DNA of 64,000 bases from Agapetus fuscipes (Eukaryota; Arthropoda; Insecta; Trichoptera; Glossosomatidae), in the NCBI GenBank assembly GCA_951799405.1, contig OX637354.1:2914001-2978000 (forward strand), in the 5' to 3' direction. Under the pieces are notes generated by a model. That model ran no database searches and was not told the DNA's origin. It saw nothing but the letters and a program-made list of their open reading frames with translations. A program made the position numbers and the translations under genes. Position 1 is the first letter of the stretch. Every line of letters starts with the position of its first letter. Positions 1 to 10,214 of the stretch are shown here, piece after piece.

Positions 1-156
1 GCTGGTGGCCGGTGAGGCGCGCCAGGGGCTTCTTGTCCTGAGCGGGCAGCCACAGGAACATGGTAAAGTCGTCAGAGCCCGACACCAGGCGCTCCTGCCC
101 CCCACACTGCTGCAGCAGCGAGGAGTAGCGCTCCAGGGCAGCCGCCTGCACACCAG
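1..156 (-). CDS. Nle: Nle exon 5 (truncated by window edge)
   Basis: Acceptor CCCCAG|CTGGTG; the phase fits exon 4. Encodes ERLVSGSDDFTMFLWLPA and KKPLARLTGHQ, a strongly conserved Notchless WD repeat. The reading frame is open to position 1. Confidence 0.94.
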   Translation of the reverse strand, partial: MVCRRLPWSATPRCCSSVGGRSAWCRALTTLPCSCGCPLRTRSPWRASPATS

Positions 157-3100
157 CTGGGGACATCACATTCACATTACTCCACTCATTTTCTTTAGGA
201 ACTCTTATAATATAATATTTCCTTGACTTATAGGTTGGTATGAGGTACATACTGTAAAAAAATAGTTCACTTTGCCAATGTCACCCCTGTTACAGTGAAG
301 ATCGGCAAGAATTGTAGGGCTTATGTTCATTTGAGATTGGGTTTTATATTGTAGGTTCACATGCGGCATGTTTAAGCGCAAACTGTCTGCTTGTGTGAAT
401 GCATTTAATATAAATCGTAAATTTAATACATCTTTGATGCAGTCCTTGTATCTGATTCAGTAGTAGAATTGCAAACAATGCTCTCTAGATTGAACGAAGC
501 TCTGGTAGGTAATTATTTGAAGTTGAATGCAAGTAAGATGAAAGTTTTGGTTTTTGAAAGAAATGAAGAAAATACGGACTATGAATTTAGAATCAATGGA
601 TTGCACGTTGATGTGGTAAATGAGTTTGTATACTTGGGATGTAAGTTTGAAAAAGATGGAAGAATGACACACGAACTTGAAAGAAGAATAATGAAGGGCA
701 GGTGTGTACTGGGTGCCACAGCTTGTATCGCCAAAAATCAAAACATATCTAAAAATGCTCGACTGGCGGTACACAGTGGCATACTTTTACCCACCTTGAT
801 ATATGGAAGTGAAGCCTGGACGGTGAGTGAAAGTGAAATTAGTAAGGTCCATACTGTTGAAATGGACTTTCTAAGAAGTATGATTGGGAAAAAACGGAGT
901 GACAGGGTGAGGAATGATTTTGTAAGAGAAGAATGTGGTGCAAGAGAAAGTGTGAAAGTGAAGATTAAAAGAAGTTTGTTAAGATGGTTTGGGCATATGG
1001 AGAGAATGAATAAGGAAAGACTGACGAAGAAAGTATATGTTGGTAGAATAGATGGATGTCGTGGTAGAGGAAGACCGAGAAAGGTATGGATGGACCAAAT
1101 ATCCGAAATTGCAAATGAATGGAATATCCAGAGTCATAATAAAAGAAGAGCTTGCATGAAGAAGGTTATGACTCTGGAGGAAATGAAAGAAGTATGTAAG
1201 GACAGAAAGAAATGGCGTTTGATCTGTAATGTTGGCGGCTAGGGTTTATTAAAATGAAATTTGTTTTATGTTTTTAAGTTTTTGATGTCCATGTATATTA
1301 TTATTTATTGATTTAAAAAATGTAATTTGTCGTGTATGTTCCTTGACTTATAGGTTGGTATGCGGCTGACCACCCATGCTGTAAAAATGGTTCACTTTGC
1401 CAATGTCACCCCTGTTACAGGGAAGGACGGCAAGAGTTGCAGGGTGTATGTCCATTTGAGATTGGTTTTTATGTTGTAGGCTCACATGAGGCACGTGCAA
1501 GCGCGAACTTGTACGTGTCTTGGTTGTGGGAATGCATGTAATGGGAATCTCCAATGTAACATATCTTTGCAACTTAGATTAGATTAGATTAGATTTGCAA
1601 CTTAGATAATTGATAGTAGAAGATTATTTATTTGGTGAGCGATATTTTTGTGTGAATCACATCTCAAGAGCCCTCACTAATTTTTAAACAAGACCAAGTT
1701 GCTGTAAGTCTGGATGGATCTTTGATGACCAGTCTTTGGTAAAGGTATTTGAATTTTTCAACCCAGCGAAGAGCATAATATTTGAAAACATAATATTGTA
1801 TATTTTTTGTGCTCTGCTGGGATTCAAACCCACAACCTTCTATTTACAAGTCCGAAACGGTATCACTAGCCTACGGACATTATGTTATTTTTCTAATCAC
1901 ATTATCATCAAAGTGAACCAATTTCAAAACTATATATAGATAAATGATATGCACAAACCAGGATCTGTGTTAGGAGTTTTTTTGGTGTTTGGGTCCCAAG
2001 GACCTGTACGCAACACGGCGTCAGTGCTGAGAGCCAGCGTGTTGACCCAGTGAGCATGCCCCTGCAGCACCCGGCACAGCGCCCCATCAGAATCCCGCCA
2101 CACGCGCACGCTGCGGTCTTGCGAGGCAGAGTACAGCAAGCCCTGGCCGCCCCAGCGCAGCGCCGTCACCGCGGCAGTGTGCCCTGCCAGCGTCAGCACA
2201 CACAGCCCCGTCACCACGTCCCAAATGCGCACGTCGCCATCTTTCGAGGAGCTGGCAAGGCGCCGGCACACCGGGACTTGGTGACACGGCTCCCAGGCCA
2301 GCGCGGTGATCCACTTGCGGTGTCCCATGAGTTTTCCCTGCAGTTTCCCGGTGGAGGGCTCCCACAGCAGCAAGCGCCCAGACTTGCAGCCTGAAGCCAA
2401 GCGGAGTCCATCGGGAGACCAGCTCACACACAGCACCCAGTTGTCGTGGCCTGCAACACAACAAGAGCTATCAGCATTGCTTATGATATCTGTAGACTAG
2501 AATTCAATTCACAAAAATAGACATTATTGTTAGTTACCCAATGGTGGAAGTGATTCCGAAAATATTTGTAACATACTTACTCAAAAAATCAATAAAAGTG
2601 GAATAAAACAATGTTTTAATTTCTTTTAAAATGAATTTCCACAGTGTTTCACAAAAATCTTTTGAAAACTTATTATCTGTTATTATCTTATGTATTATTC
2701 CTTGACTTATAGGTTGGTATATTCCTTGACTTATAGGTTGGTATGAGGCTGACCACCCATACTGTAAAAAATGGTTCACTTTGCCAATGTCACCCCTGTT
2801 TCAGGGAAGGTCGGCAAAAGTTGTGGGGCTTATGTTCATTTGAGGTTTGGATTTTATTTGTAAGTACACATTCAGCATTTGTAAGCGCGAACTACACTTG
2901 TTGGTTTGTGGGCATACATCTGAGAGCTTTAAATGAATATATCTTTGCAACTTAGATTATAGATTATAGATCTTATGTATCTGTTTTAACTTTTTACAAA
3001 AATGGACCTTAGTAAGAAAGAGAACAAAGAACTTCATAGTTGCATTTCCATGTGTACAAAAATCTCAGGCAATTGTAAAAATGTTCCTAGAAAATTGGTA

Positions 3101-5919
3101 ATATCGCGAATAATAATTGCTGCTGAGCAAGTCTGAACACAGCTAGAATTGACAGATAACACGCGCTATAAATATTGTGAATATTTATTTGAAAGGAAAA
3201 AGGCATTACTTTAAGACATTATGGCATGTGCTATATTTGGGTGTCGAAACACAAAATGGATTTGGACAAAATGGCCTTATTTCTTATGACTATATCACTG
3301 CAACGTTTGATAGGACTGAGACAAATGTGGGCTATAGTATGTATATCAATGCAGTAATTTAGTTTCTGCTCTATGTTATTACTCAATGGCTTTCAGTAAC
3401 CACCTCCTCCCTCCTTCCTCCTGCCACTAGCTAGCTCACTGTCTGCGTGACTGACCTGTGCATGTGTGCAGTGGCGTCTGTGTGTGCAGGTCCCAGAGGC
3501 GCAGGGTGGTGTCCCCGGAGCCACTGGCCAGCTGCCCCCCTGAGGGGCTGAAGCTCGCAGCTATGACGGCCTCCGCGTGGCCCTCCAAGGAACTGAAACA
3601 TCACACTTCCTGATGAAAAATGCACTCATGCATAGTTTACAAAACTTTAATAAGGAGGTATATTACAGAGTGAACACACACTCTTTGTTTAGATTAGATC
3701 TTAGAATCCAATGGCGAAATACAGGTAATAAGTATCACACTTAGTCACTGCCCAATCAGTGATGATGAGTTGATGATTTCTTTACAGCGCCGATTCATGA
3801 TGTAGCCACTCCAAGGGCGCTTGTGCAAACGATGCTAGAAATTTACATGTCTTCAGTGCATTTTGGAACTTTCCATGGTCCTCTAGCTCTCTCACATGAT
3901 GAGGCAGGTGGTTCCAGGCCTGAGGACCAACAACTGCAAATACATACTCTCCAAACTCTTCTTATCGGCTCTTTAATATGTGATTTGGCTCCGGTTTCCG
4001 CTGAGCTTTTTGCCGAGGGCGACGGGCTTGATTAAATCAGCGAGATATCCAGTCCAACCAGTGTCCAACAACCATAGATGTTGACTAAATTAAAAAATGA
4101 GGGAGATTGAAAGCCACCTTTATTGTACTCGAAGTTGATACTGTTGAAACCATCAGAGTTCTCATGTAATGTGGATCTAATCTAATCTAATCTAAGTTGC
4201 AAAGATATGTTACATTGGAGATTCACATTACATGCATTCCCACAACCAGACACGTACAAGTTCACGCTTGCACATGCCTCATGTGAACCTACAACATAAA
4301 AACCAAATCTCAAATGGACATACACCCTGCAACTCTTGCCGTCCTTCCCTGAAACAGGGGTGCCATTGGCCAAGTGAATCATTTTTACAGCATAGGTGGT
4401 CAGCCGCATACCAACCTATAAGTCAAGGAACACGTTTGAGGTGGAGCATGCGGAGCCGTTTTATTTTGATATTTTTCAAGTAGGTTTCTTTCTCTCTCTC
4501 CTTTCTTTCACTGCTGATTAAAAGTGATATTTGAAACAGAAAAGAGTACGCTTCTTGAATGAAAAGGACAGTCCATGTACCTACCTGGTGCAGCGAGTGA
4601 CGGCCCTGACCCGGAACACGGCCTGCTGCTGGCAGATGATGGTCACCACCTGCTCCGGGTTCCGCTCCTCACCCGCCAGGCACTTCTCTAGCGTGGAGGC
4701 TACCTCTTGCTCCCCCACATAGAACACAAAGGGGGTGCTCTCCTCCTGCGTAGACAACACATACACAGCATTAATAATAATAATATTAGGATGATTTATT
4801 TGATGAGCGCTGTTTTTGTGTGTACCACACCTCAAGAGCCCTCTGCGAGCTTGGTTGTCGCTGTAGAAAGTGCCAATTCTCAAGCAAGACCCAGTTGCTG
4901 TAAGGCTGAATGGACCTGTGGTGACTGGTCTTGGGTAAAGGCATATTACTTCACACTACTCGTGATTTTTTTGATTTACTCAAAATTTTCTTCAACTGAA
5001 ATTCCTTGTTCTTCCTCTGTAGTCTTCACATCTATAATCTATAATCTATAATCTAAGTTGCAAAGATATATTCATTTAAAGCTCTCAGATGTATGCCCAC
5101 AAACCAACAAGTGTAGTTCGCGCTTACAAATGCTGAATGTGTACTTACAAATAAAATCCAAACCTCAAATGAACATAAGCCCCACAACTTTTGCCGACCT
5201 TCCCTGAAACAGGGGTGACATTGGCAAAGTGAACCATTTTTTACAGTATGGGTGGTCAGCCTCATACCAACCTATAAGTCAAGGAATATGAATAATAAAT
5301 TACATTTAAATATAAAAAAGAACAAAACCCACATAAGGATGATTTATTTGGTGAGCGCTATTTTTATTTGAATTACACCTCTAGAGCCCTTTGTGAGCTT
5401 GGCCATTGCTACAAAGCGCCAATTCTCAAGCAAGACCCAGTTGCTGTAAGGCTGGATGGACCTTTAGTGACCGGTCTTTGGTAAAGGTATGTGATTTATT
5501 TTTTACCCAGCAAAGAGCATATTTGAAAATTTAAATGGTAGGTATATTTTTTGTGTGCTGTGTGAGATAAGAACCCACAACCTTACATTTACGAGTCAGA
5601 AGTGTTAGTCACTAGACTATATAGCCATAATATTCAGGAGCTAAAAGGTTAATAGTGGAGTAATGTGAGTAAATTTGGACATTCCGAATATGAGTATCGC
5701 TGCTGAATTCAGCACAGGTATTGTAGCAGTAGACCCAGGAGAGTCCAGGAGGAGACTGCTGAGTATAGGGAGGAGGCCCACCTGCTGCAGGAGCGCGTTG
5801 CACAGCAACTGCAGCTGCTCCCTGTTGATGGAGAGCGGCAGGTCCAGCGGGGCGCCGATGTCCTCCCCCGTGTCGGAGGTGAAGCGCGCCTGCACGGTCT
5901 GCGGCCCCGTGTCCGCCAT
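1..5919 (-). CDS. Nle: Notchless (Nle), WD40 ribosome-assembly factor, 5 exons, 3' partial
   Basis: Notchless is a nucleolar WD-repeat protein that works with the AAA ATPase Midasin to release assembly factors from pre-60S ribosomes; it was first named for its effect on Notch signalling. Exons on the minus strand are 5919..5782, 4745..4585, 3592..3456, 2450..1959 and 156..1 (runs off the window). All junctions are GT-AG and all phases agree. The 361 visible codons hold the N-terminal NLE domain (PLDLPLSINREQLQLLCNALL, a close family match) followed by WD repeats with GHxxW, SPDG, ASGSxD and IWD-type motifs. The family is usually about 480 residues, so roughly a quarter is missing at the C-terminus. 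Introns are filled with R265 and SINE copies. Identification rests on recognised family sequence, not a search. Confidence 0.95.
219..445 (+). repeat. R265 copy in Nle intron
   Basis: Begins CCTTGACTTATAGGTTGG, runs through the usual CACTTTGCCAATGTCACC block and ends near TAATACATCTTTGATG. It immediately precedes the LINE fragment in the same orientation, so one LINE fragment is bracketed by two R265 units. Confidence 0.75.
466..1607 (+). mobile_element. LINE 3' fragment with RT C-terminal ORF and R265 tail
   Basis: An open frame at 469..1242 (about 257 codons) encodes the C-terminal part of a non-LTR retrotransposon reverse transcriptase of the endonuclease-RT type common in insects. Visible motifs are FVYLGCKFEKDG, ILLPTLIYGSEAWT, LLRWFGHMERM and [13 protein letters not shown]. 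There is no N-terminal endonuclease or YADD core, so it is 5'-truncated. About 100 bp of non-coding sequence follows, then a full R265 unit (1339..1607) ending in a (GATTA)n tail. The same order recurs at 24650..25540, so R265 appears to be the 3' terminus of this LINE. It lies in the Nle intron, antisense to the gene. Confidence 0.85.
1339..1607 (+). repeat. R265 copy ending in (GATTA)n
   Basis: Full-length unit from TTCCTTGACTTATAGG to GCAACTTAGATTAGATTAG; it is the 3' end of the LINE before it. Confidence 0.88.
1622..1890 (-). repeat. SINE-C copy
   Basis: Reverse-strand copy of the tRNA-like SINE-C: a B-box-like stretch (GGTTGTGGGTTTGAATCCC region near 1820..1845) and the downstream body ending GCTCACCAAATAAAT. 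The A-box end near 1885 is degenerate. Confidence 0.75.
1959..2450 (-). CDS. Nle: Nle exon 4 (three further WD repeats)
   Basis: Acceptor TTGCAG|GCCACG, donor CCTG|GTTTGT (phase 1). Encodes HDNWVLCVSWSPDG, SGRLLLWEPSTGK, GHRKWITALAWEP, SSSKDGDVRIWD, LRWGGQGLLYSASQD and GHAHWVNTLALSTD. The donor was chosen because its phase matches exon 5 and the family has a variable linker here (PWDPNTKKTPNTDP). Confidence 0.92.
2697..2974 (+). repeat. R265 copy with duplicated 5' head
   Basis: The first 20 or so bases (TTCCTTGACTTATAGGTTGG) occur twice back to back at 2698 and 2722, then a full unit follows to a (TATAGAT)n tail. The body is base-for-base the inverted twin of 5033..5289. Confidence 0.9.
3456..3592 (-). 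CDS. Nle: Nle exon 3 (first WD repeat)
   Basis: Acceptor TTTCAG, donor ACAG|GTCAGT. Encodes SLEGHAEAVIAASFSP, ASGSGDTTLRLWDL and HTCTG, a textbook WD repeat with GH, the SGD turn and LWD. It joins exon 2 within a Ser codon and exon 4 within a Gly codon. Confidence 0.94.
3760..4075 (+). repeat. Dispersed repeat (family H), longest copy
   Basis: Shares GATTTCTTTA-AGCGCC and CACTCCAAGGGCGCT with copies at 21684..21820 and 40706..40860. This copy extends furthest 3'. It resembles a LINE 3' region, but no coding motif was recognised. Confidence 0.6.
4179..4433 (-). repeat. R265 copy
   Basis: Reverse orientation, with a (TAATC)n tail at the low-coordinate end and CCTATAAGTCAAGGAAC at the other. 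A 75-codon frame is open through it, as in many R265 copies. Confidence 0.88.
4585..4745 (-). CDS. Nle: Nle exon 2 (NLE domain end)
   Basis: The acceptor ACGCAG|GAGGAG joins exon 1 in phase 0 to read LLQQ-EESTPFVFYV. The exon ends VRAVTRCT with the donor AG|GTAGGTAC. VRAVTRCT just before the first WD repeat is characteristic of Notchless. Confidence 0.94.
4787..4948 (-). repeat. SINE-C 3' half
   Basis: Contains the body and the TAATAATAATATTAGGATG tail, but the tRNA-like head is missing (breaks near 4948). Lies just upstream of the Nle exon 2 acceptor. Confidence 0.75.
5033..5289 (-). repeat. R265 copy, perfect inverted twin of 2721..2972
   Basis: Reverse-complement reading shows no difference from the copy at 2721..2972 over about 250 bp, apart from tail length. 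The pair flanks Nle exons 2 and 3. Confidence 0.9.
5338..5626 (-). repeat. SINE-C near-full copy
   Basis: Runs from the tail (AGGATGATTTATTTGGTGAGC) through the body to a B-box-like AACCCACAACCTTACATTTA and a degenerate A-box end near 5626. It sits between the R265 copy and Nle exon 1. Confidence 0.78.
5782..5919 (-). CDS. Nle: Nle exon 1 (start codon, NLE domain)
   Basis: 46 codons from ATG at 5919 (context GAACATGG) to the donor CAG|GTGGGC. The frame upstream has only a GTG two codons earlier, so this ATG is the best start. It encodes MADTGPQTVQARF and the first part of the NLE domain, ending NALLQQ. Phase 0. Confidence 0.93.
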
Positions 5920-6611
5920 GTTCACTCACAAATACACGACAACAATCTGAGGGAATGTGTTTACAGTCACTATAACCTACAAACAAGCATGCTAGTGACA
6001 GATGTCAGGTAGGCTCAGACTTCTTCTTCTTCTTTATGGCGAATTCCAGTAGAGAGCAAAGCGCCAGTGTCAAGTAGACTTGGGGTTCTGCTGATATTTT
6101 ATTCTGTGGATCCTGTGAGTGGATCTGTTGCCTTTGAAAAGGCGGATATTTTATTCATTTTTCTACTCACTTTTTTTTTTCATTTCATTGTTGTAGAAAA
6201 AGTATTGTATGCCACTGCACCTAATTAGCCACAATAACACTCATGCTGTTCTATTCTATTATATATATATTATATTATAATTTATAAATATATATAATCC
6301 TTTATTATATTACCCTTCGTCGTCGTCATTCGTCGTCGAGTTTCGATTTTCAAAATCAATGCCATCACAGCAGATGAAACACATTCATGCTCTATAGCAA
6401 ATTAATTTTTGTATATATGCTGCAATGCGGCGAGCTTACGCGTGTGTGTTTACAAATGTATGAAAACTTTTAGGAATTAATCTGTTTGTTCATACTAAAA
6501 ATGTATGGAACAATATTGACATCTAGCGGCAAAACGTAAAAGTTTTTTTTACATTTTATTTTATTTCATGCAAATTAAAAATAAAAAAAAAGCCAAATAA
6601 AAATGGATTTC

Positions 6612-8768
6612 AATCTGTAATCTAAGTTGCAAACATATATAACATTTGAGATTCATATTACATGCATTCTTACGAGCAGACATGTATAAGTTCTAATCTA
6701 ATCTAATCTAAGCTGCAAAGATATATATCATTTAAGATTTATATTAAATGCATTCCCACAAGCAGATATGTATAAGTTCCCGCTTACATATGCTGCATGT
6801 GTACTTACAACATAACAGCCCATTCCAAATGAACATAAGCCCTGCAACTCTTGCCAACCTTCCCTGAAACAAAGGTGAATTTGCAAAGTAAACCATTTTT
6901 TAAAGTATGGGTGGTCAGCCTCATACCAACCTATAAGTCAAGAAAATTATTTTGTGTATTTCTTTACATAATCTAAGTTGCAAAGATACATACCATTTAA
7001 GATTCATATTAAATGCATTCCCACACGCAGACAGGTACAAGTTCACGCTTACAAATGCCCAATGTGGACTTGCAAAATAAAAAAACTAATCTCAAATGAA
7101 CATAAGCCCTGCAACTTTTGCCGACTTTTCCTCAAACAGAGATAAAATTTGCATGGTAAACCATTGCTTACAGTATGGGTGGTCAGCCACATACTAACCT
7201 TTTAGTCAAGGAAATTATTTTGTTTAGTTCTATAATCTAAGTTGCAAAGATACATACCATTTGAGATTCATATTAAATGCATTCCCACAAGCAGACAGGT
7301 ACAAGTTCACGCTTACAAATTCCCAATGTGGACTTGCAAAATAAAAAAAACTAATCTCAAATGAACATAAGCCCTGCAACTCTTGCCGACTTTTCCTCAA
7401 ACAGAGATAAAATTTGCATTGTGAACCATTGCTTACAGTATGGGTGGTCAGCCACATACTAACCTTTTAGTCAAGGAAATTAATTTGTTTAGTTCATTAA
7501 TCTAAGTTGCAAAGATACATACCATTTGAGATTCATATTAAATGCATTCCCACAAGCAGACAGGTACAAGTTCACGCTTACAAATGCCCAATGTGGACTT
7601 GCAAAATAAAAAAAACTAATCTCAAATGAACATAAGCCCTGCAACTCTTGCCGACTTTTCCTCAAACAGAGATAAAATTTGCATTGTGAACCATTGCTTA
7701 CAGTATGGGTGGTCAGCCACATACTAACCTTTTAGTCAAGGAAATTAATTTGTTTAGTTCATTAATCTAAGTTGCAAAGATACATACCATTTGAGATTCA
7801 TATTAAATGCATTCCCACAAGCAGACAGGTACAAGTTCACGCTTACAAATGCCCAATGTGGACTTGCAAAATAAAAAAAACTAATCTCAAATGAACATAA
7901 GCCCTGCAACTCTTGCCGACTTTTCCTCAAACAGAGATAAAATTTTCATTGTAAAACAATCTTACAGTATGGGTGGTCAGCCACATACTAACCTATAAGT
8001 CAAGGAAATTATTTTGTTTAGTTCTATAATCTAAGTTGCAAAGATACATACCATTTGAGATTCATATAAAATGCATTCCCACAAGCAGACAGGTACAAGT
8101 TCACGCTTACAAATGCCCAATGTGGACTTGCAAAATAAAAAAAACTAATCTCAAATGAACATAAGCCCTGCAACTCTTGCCGACTTTTCCTCAAACAGAG
8201 ATAAAATTTGCATTGTGAACCATTGCTTACAGTATGGGTGGTCAGCCACATACTAACCTTTTAGTCAAGGAAATTATTTTGTGTAGTTCATTAATCTAAG
8301 TTGCAAGATACATACCATTTGAGATTCATATTAAATGCATTCCCACTAGCAGACAGGTATAAGTTCGCGCTTACAAATGCCCCATGTGGACTTATAAAAT
8401 AAAAAACTAATCTCAAATGAACATAAGCCCTGCAACTCTTGCCGACTTTTCCTCAAACAGAGATAAAATTTTCATGGTAAACCATTCTTACAGTATGGGT
8501 GGTCAGCCACATACTAACCTATAAGTCAAGGAAATTATTTTGTTAAGTTCTATAATCTAAGTTGCAAAGATACATACCAATCGAGATTCATATTAAATGC
8601 ATTCCCACAAGCAGACATTTATAAGTTCACGCTTACACATAATGCATGTTGACTTACAACATAAAAACCCAATCTCAAATTAATATAAGCCCTGCAACTC
8701 TTGCCAATCTTCCCTGAAACACAGCTGAAATCTTCAAAGTGAACCATTTTTTAAACTATGGGTGGTCG
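6612..8768 (-). repeat. Tandem array of R265 units (period about 265 bp)
   Basis: GTTGCAAAGATACATACC recurs at about 6712, 6977, 7241, 7506, 7771, 8035, 8300 and 8561, giving steps of 261 to 265 bp: about eight units head to tail plus a partial at 6612. Each unit is an R265 copy plus a short linker (TATTTTGTTTAGTTC type). Units from 7240 on are more alike than the outer ones, as expected for a satellite homogenised by unequal exchange. The array lies between Nle and the 3' end of the Osiris gene. No gene is seen in this stretch. Confidence 0.9.
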
Positions 8769-8969
8769 ATTTTCTTTTACAAAGGCTGCATGTTTTTATT
8801 TTACATGTTTTCCGAATTTTAACGCGAGGAAACTATGCGCAATATACACATTCACCAAATGTTAAGGGGTTGGGCTGCGTAGCAGCCAGGGGCAACGCCC
8901 CTAGTATATATTATATCATTCTATTATACACACTAGTAGTACCTACTCATAATTTTCTCTTCTCTGTTT

Positions 8970-9152
8970 TTATTTTATTTCTTTTTTTCTATTTTCTTTC
9001 TCTGTTTATATTTTCTTTCTCTGTTTCTATTTTTCTTTCTCTGTTTATATTTTCTTTCTCTGTTTCTATTTTTCTTTCTCTGTTTATATTTTCTTTCTCT
9101 GTTTCTATTTTTCTTTCTCTGTTTATATTTTCTTTCTCTGTTTCTATTTTCA
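8970..9152 (+). repeat. Pyrimidine-rich minisatellite
   Basis: TTTCTTTCTCTGTTTATAT alternates with TTTCTTTCTCTGTTTCTAT, about 19 bp each and therefore a 38-bp higher-order period, repeated about five times. Frames through it (FSFSVSIFLSL on plus; lysine/arginine-rich on minus) are by-products. Confidence 0.9.
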
Positions 9153-9239
9153 TATATTATGTATTTTTTGATCAATGCATGTTTTATATGGCTGGTCATG
9201 TATTGCACGCTCCACGTGACTGAGATGGAATAAAGATTT

Positions 9240-9955
9240 ATTATTATTAGTTATTACTAGTCAGGCATAAAAAATATATTAAAGTATTTTATAATTTATT
9301 GACTATTGACCATATTTCCTCAAGAAAACACTATTGGGACATGTTATTTAATTCTTTATTCACATTTATAACCTTGTTTATTATATAAACCTTTCTTAAA
9401 AATAACAATAAGTTAAATAAATAAATAAATATTACAATTAATTGAACATTAACTACAAAAGCTGCAAATTCAGTAGGTATAAATTACTTACTTTAGAACT
9501 TAAGTTTATAATAATTAAGAAGAATTTGAGATGATGGTACATACATATGTATTACATTAATATTGCTAGTTCATAATATTATAATGATAAACCCTGTTGT
9601 AGCATCTTCCTAGAGGTTTGCCCAGGTTGATAAGGAAAAACTTGATGATTGTACACAGGCCTGGAGGGCGTCTTGTGGTGTATATATATTTTTTAAGGTT
9701 CCTTGCTAACTAACAATCATTTTTTGAATCAAGAACAAGAGCTTTGTGAATATCTATATCTGAACATATAAAATGAATTTCATCATGTACCTACTTAAAG
9801 CAAATTAAAACATTTTATATTTCAATGAAAAGAATTTGAACAAAGTTGTTTATTTTTAAAAAAATTGTAAAGATGAACTTTCACAAAGTTACTGCTAAAA
9901 ACCTAGATAATAAAATGGACACAAATTTGAATTTAGAACCTTTTTCTTGATGGAC
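9240..9955. other. AT-rich stretch, no feature recognised
   Basis: No open frame of note, no RNA motif and no repeat shared with the rest of the window, apart from a block near 9865..9920 (AAAGATGAACTTTCACAAAG) that reappears in the one-sided tail of the foldback at 22449..23047. Confidence 0.5.
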
Positions 9956-9959
9956 AAAT

Positions 9960-10214
9960 CGCTGCCTTAGTTCTTGTTTACCGTATACGCCATTGAGAAA
10001 ATTTTACATGAGCAATGTTTGCATGTGTACTGGACCAATGTGTCTTATGAAAACAAGAATTTTATTTTAAAAATATTTAAAAGAACTCTCACATTATCGA
10101 GGTTTACAGTTTTTCTTAGCTCAGATTGTATAGAATTTGATTCATAAGACAACTGCATGAAAAAGTCATATTTGACAAGATTGGCGTATACAGTAAACAA
10201 GAACTGGGGGAGTA
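9960..10214 (+). mobile_element. MITE-D copy 1 (255 bp, TSD AAAT)
   Basis: Terminal inverted repeats: left CGCTGCCTTAGTTCTTGTTT, with the right end reading CTCCCCCAGTTCTTGTTT on the other strand, extending through ACCGTATACGCCA. Flanked by AAAT on both sides. Too short to encode a transposase. Confidence 0.85.

Noticed and set aside
6612..8768. CRISPR-like array (regularly spaced repeats)
   Set aside because: Period of 265 bp, no unique spacers, eukaryotic context; it is a tandem array of a dispersed repeat.
8762..9223. 153-codon plus-strand frame (FSFSVSIFLSL repeats)
   Set aside because: Product of the pyrimidine-rich minisatellite; no start context, no motif.
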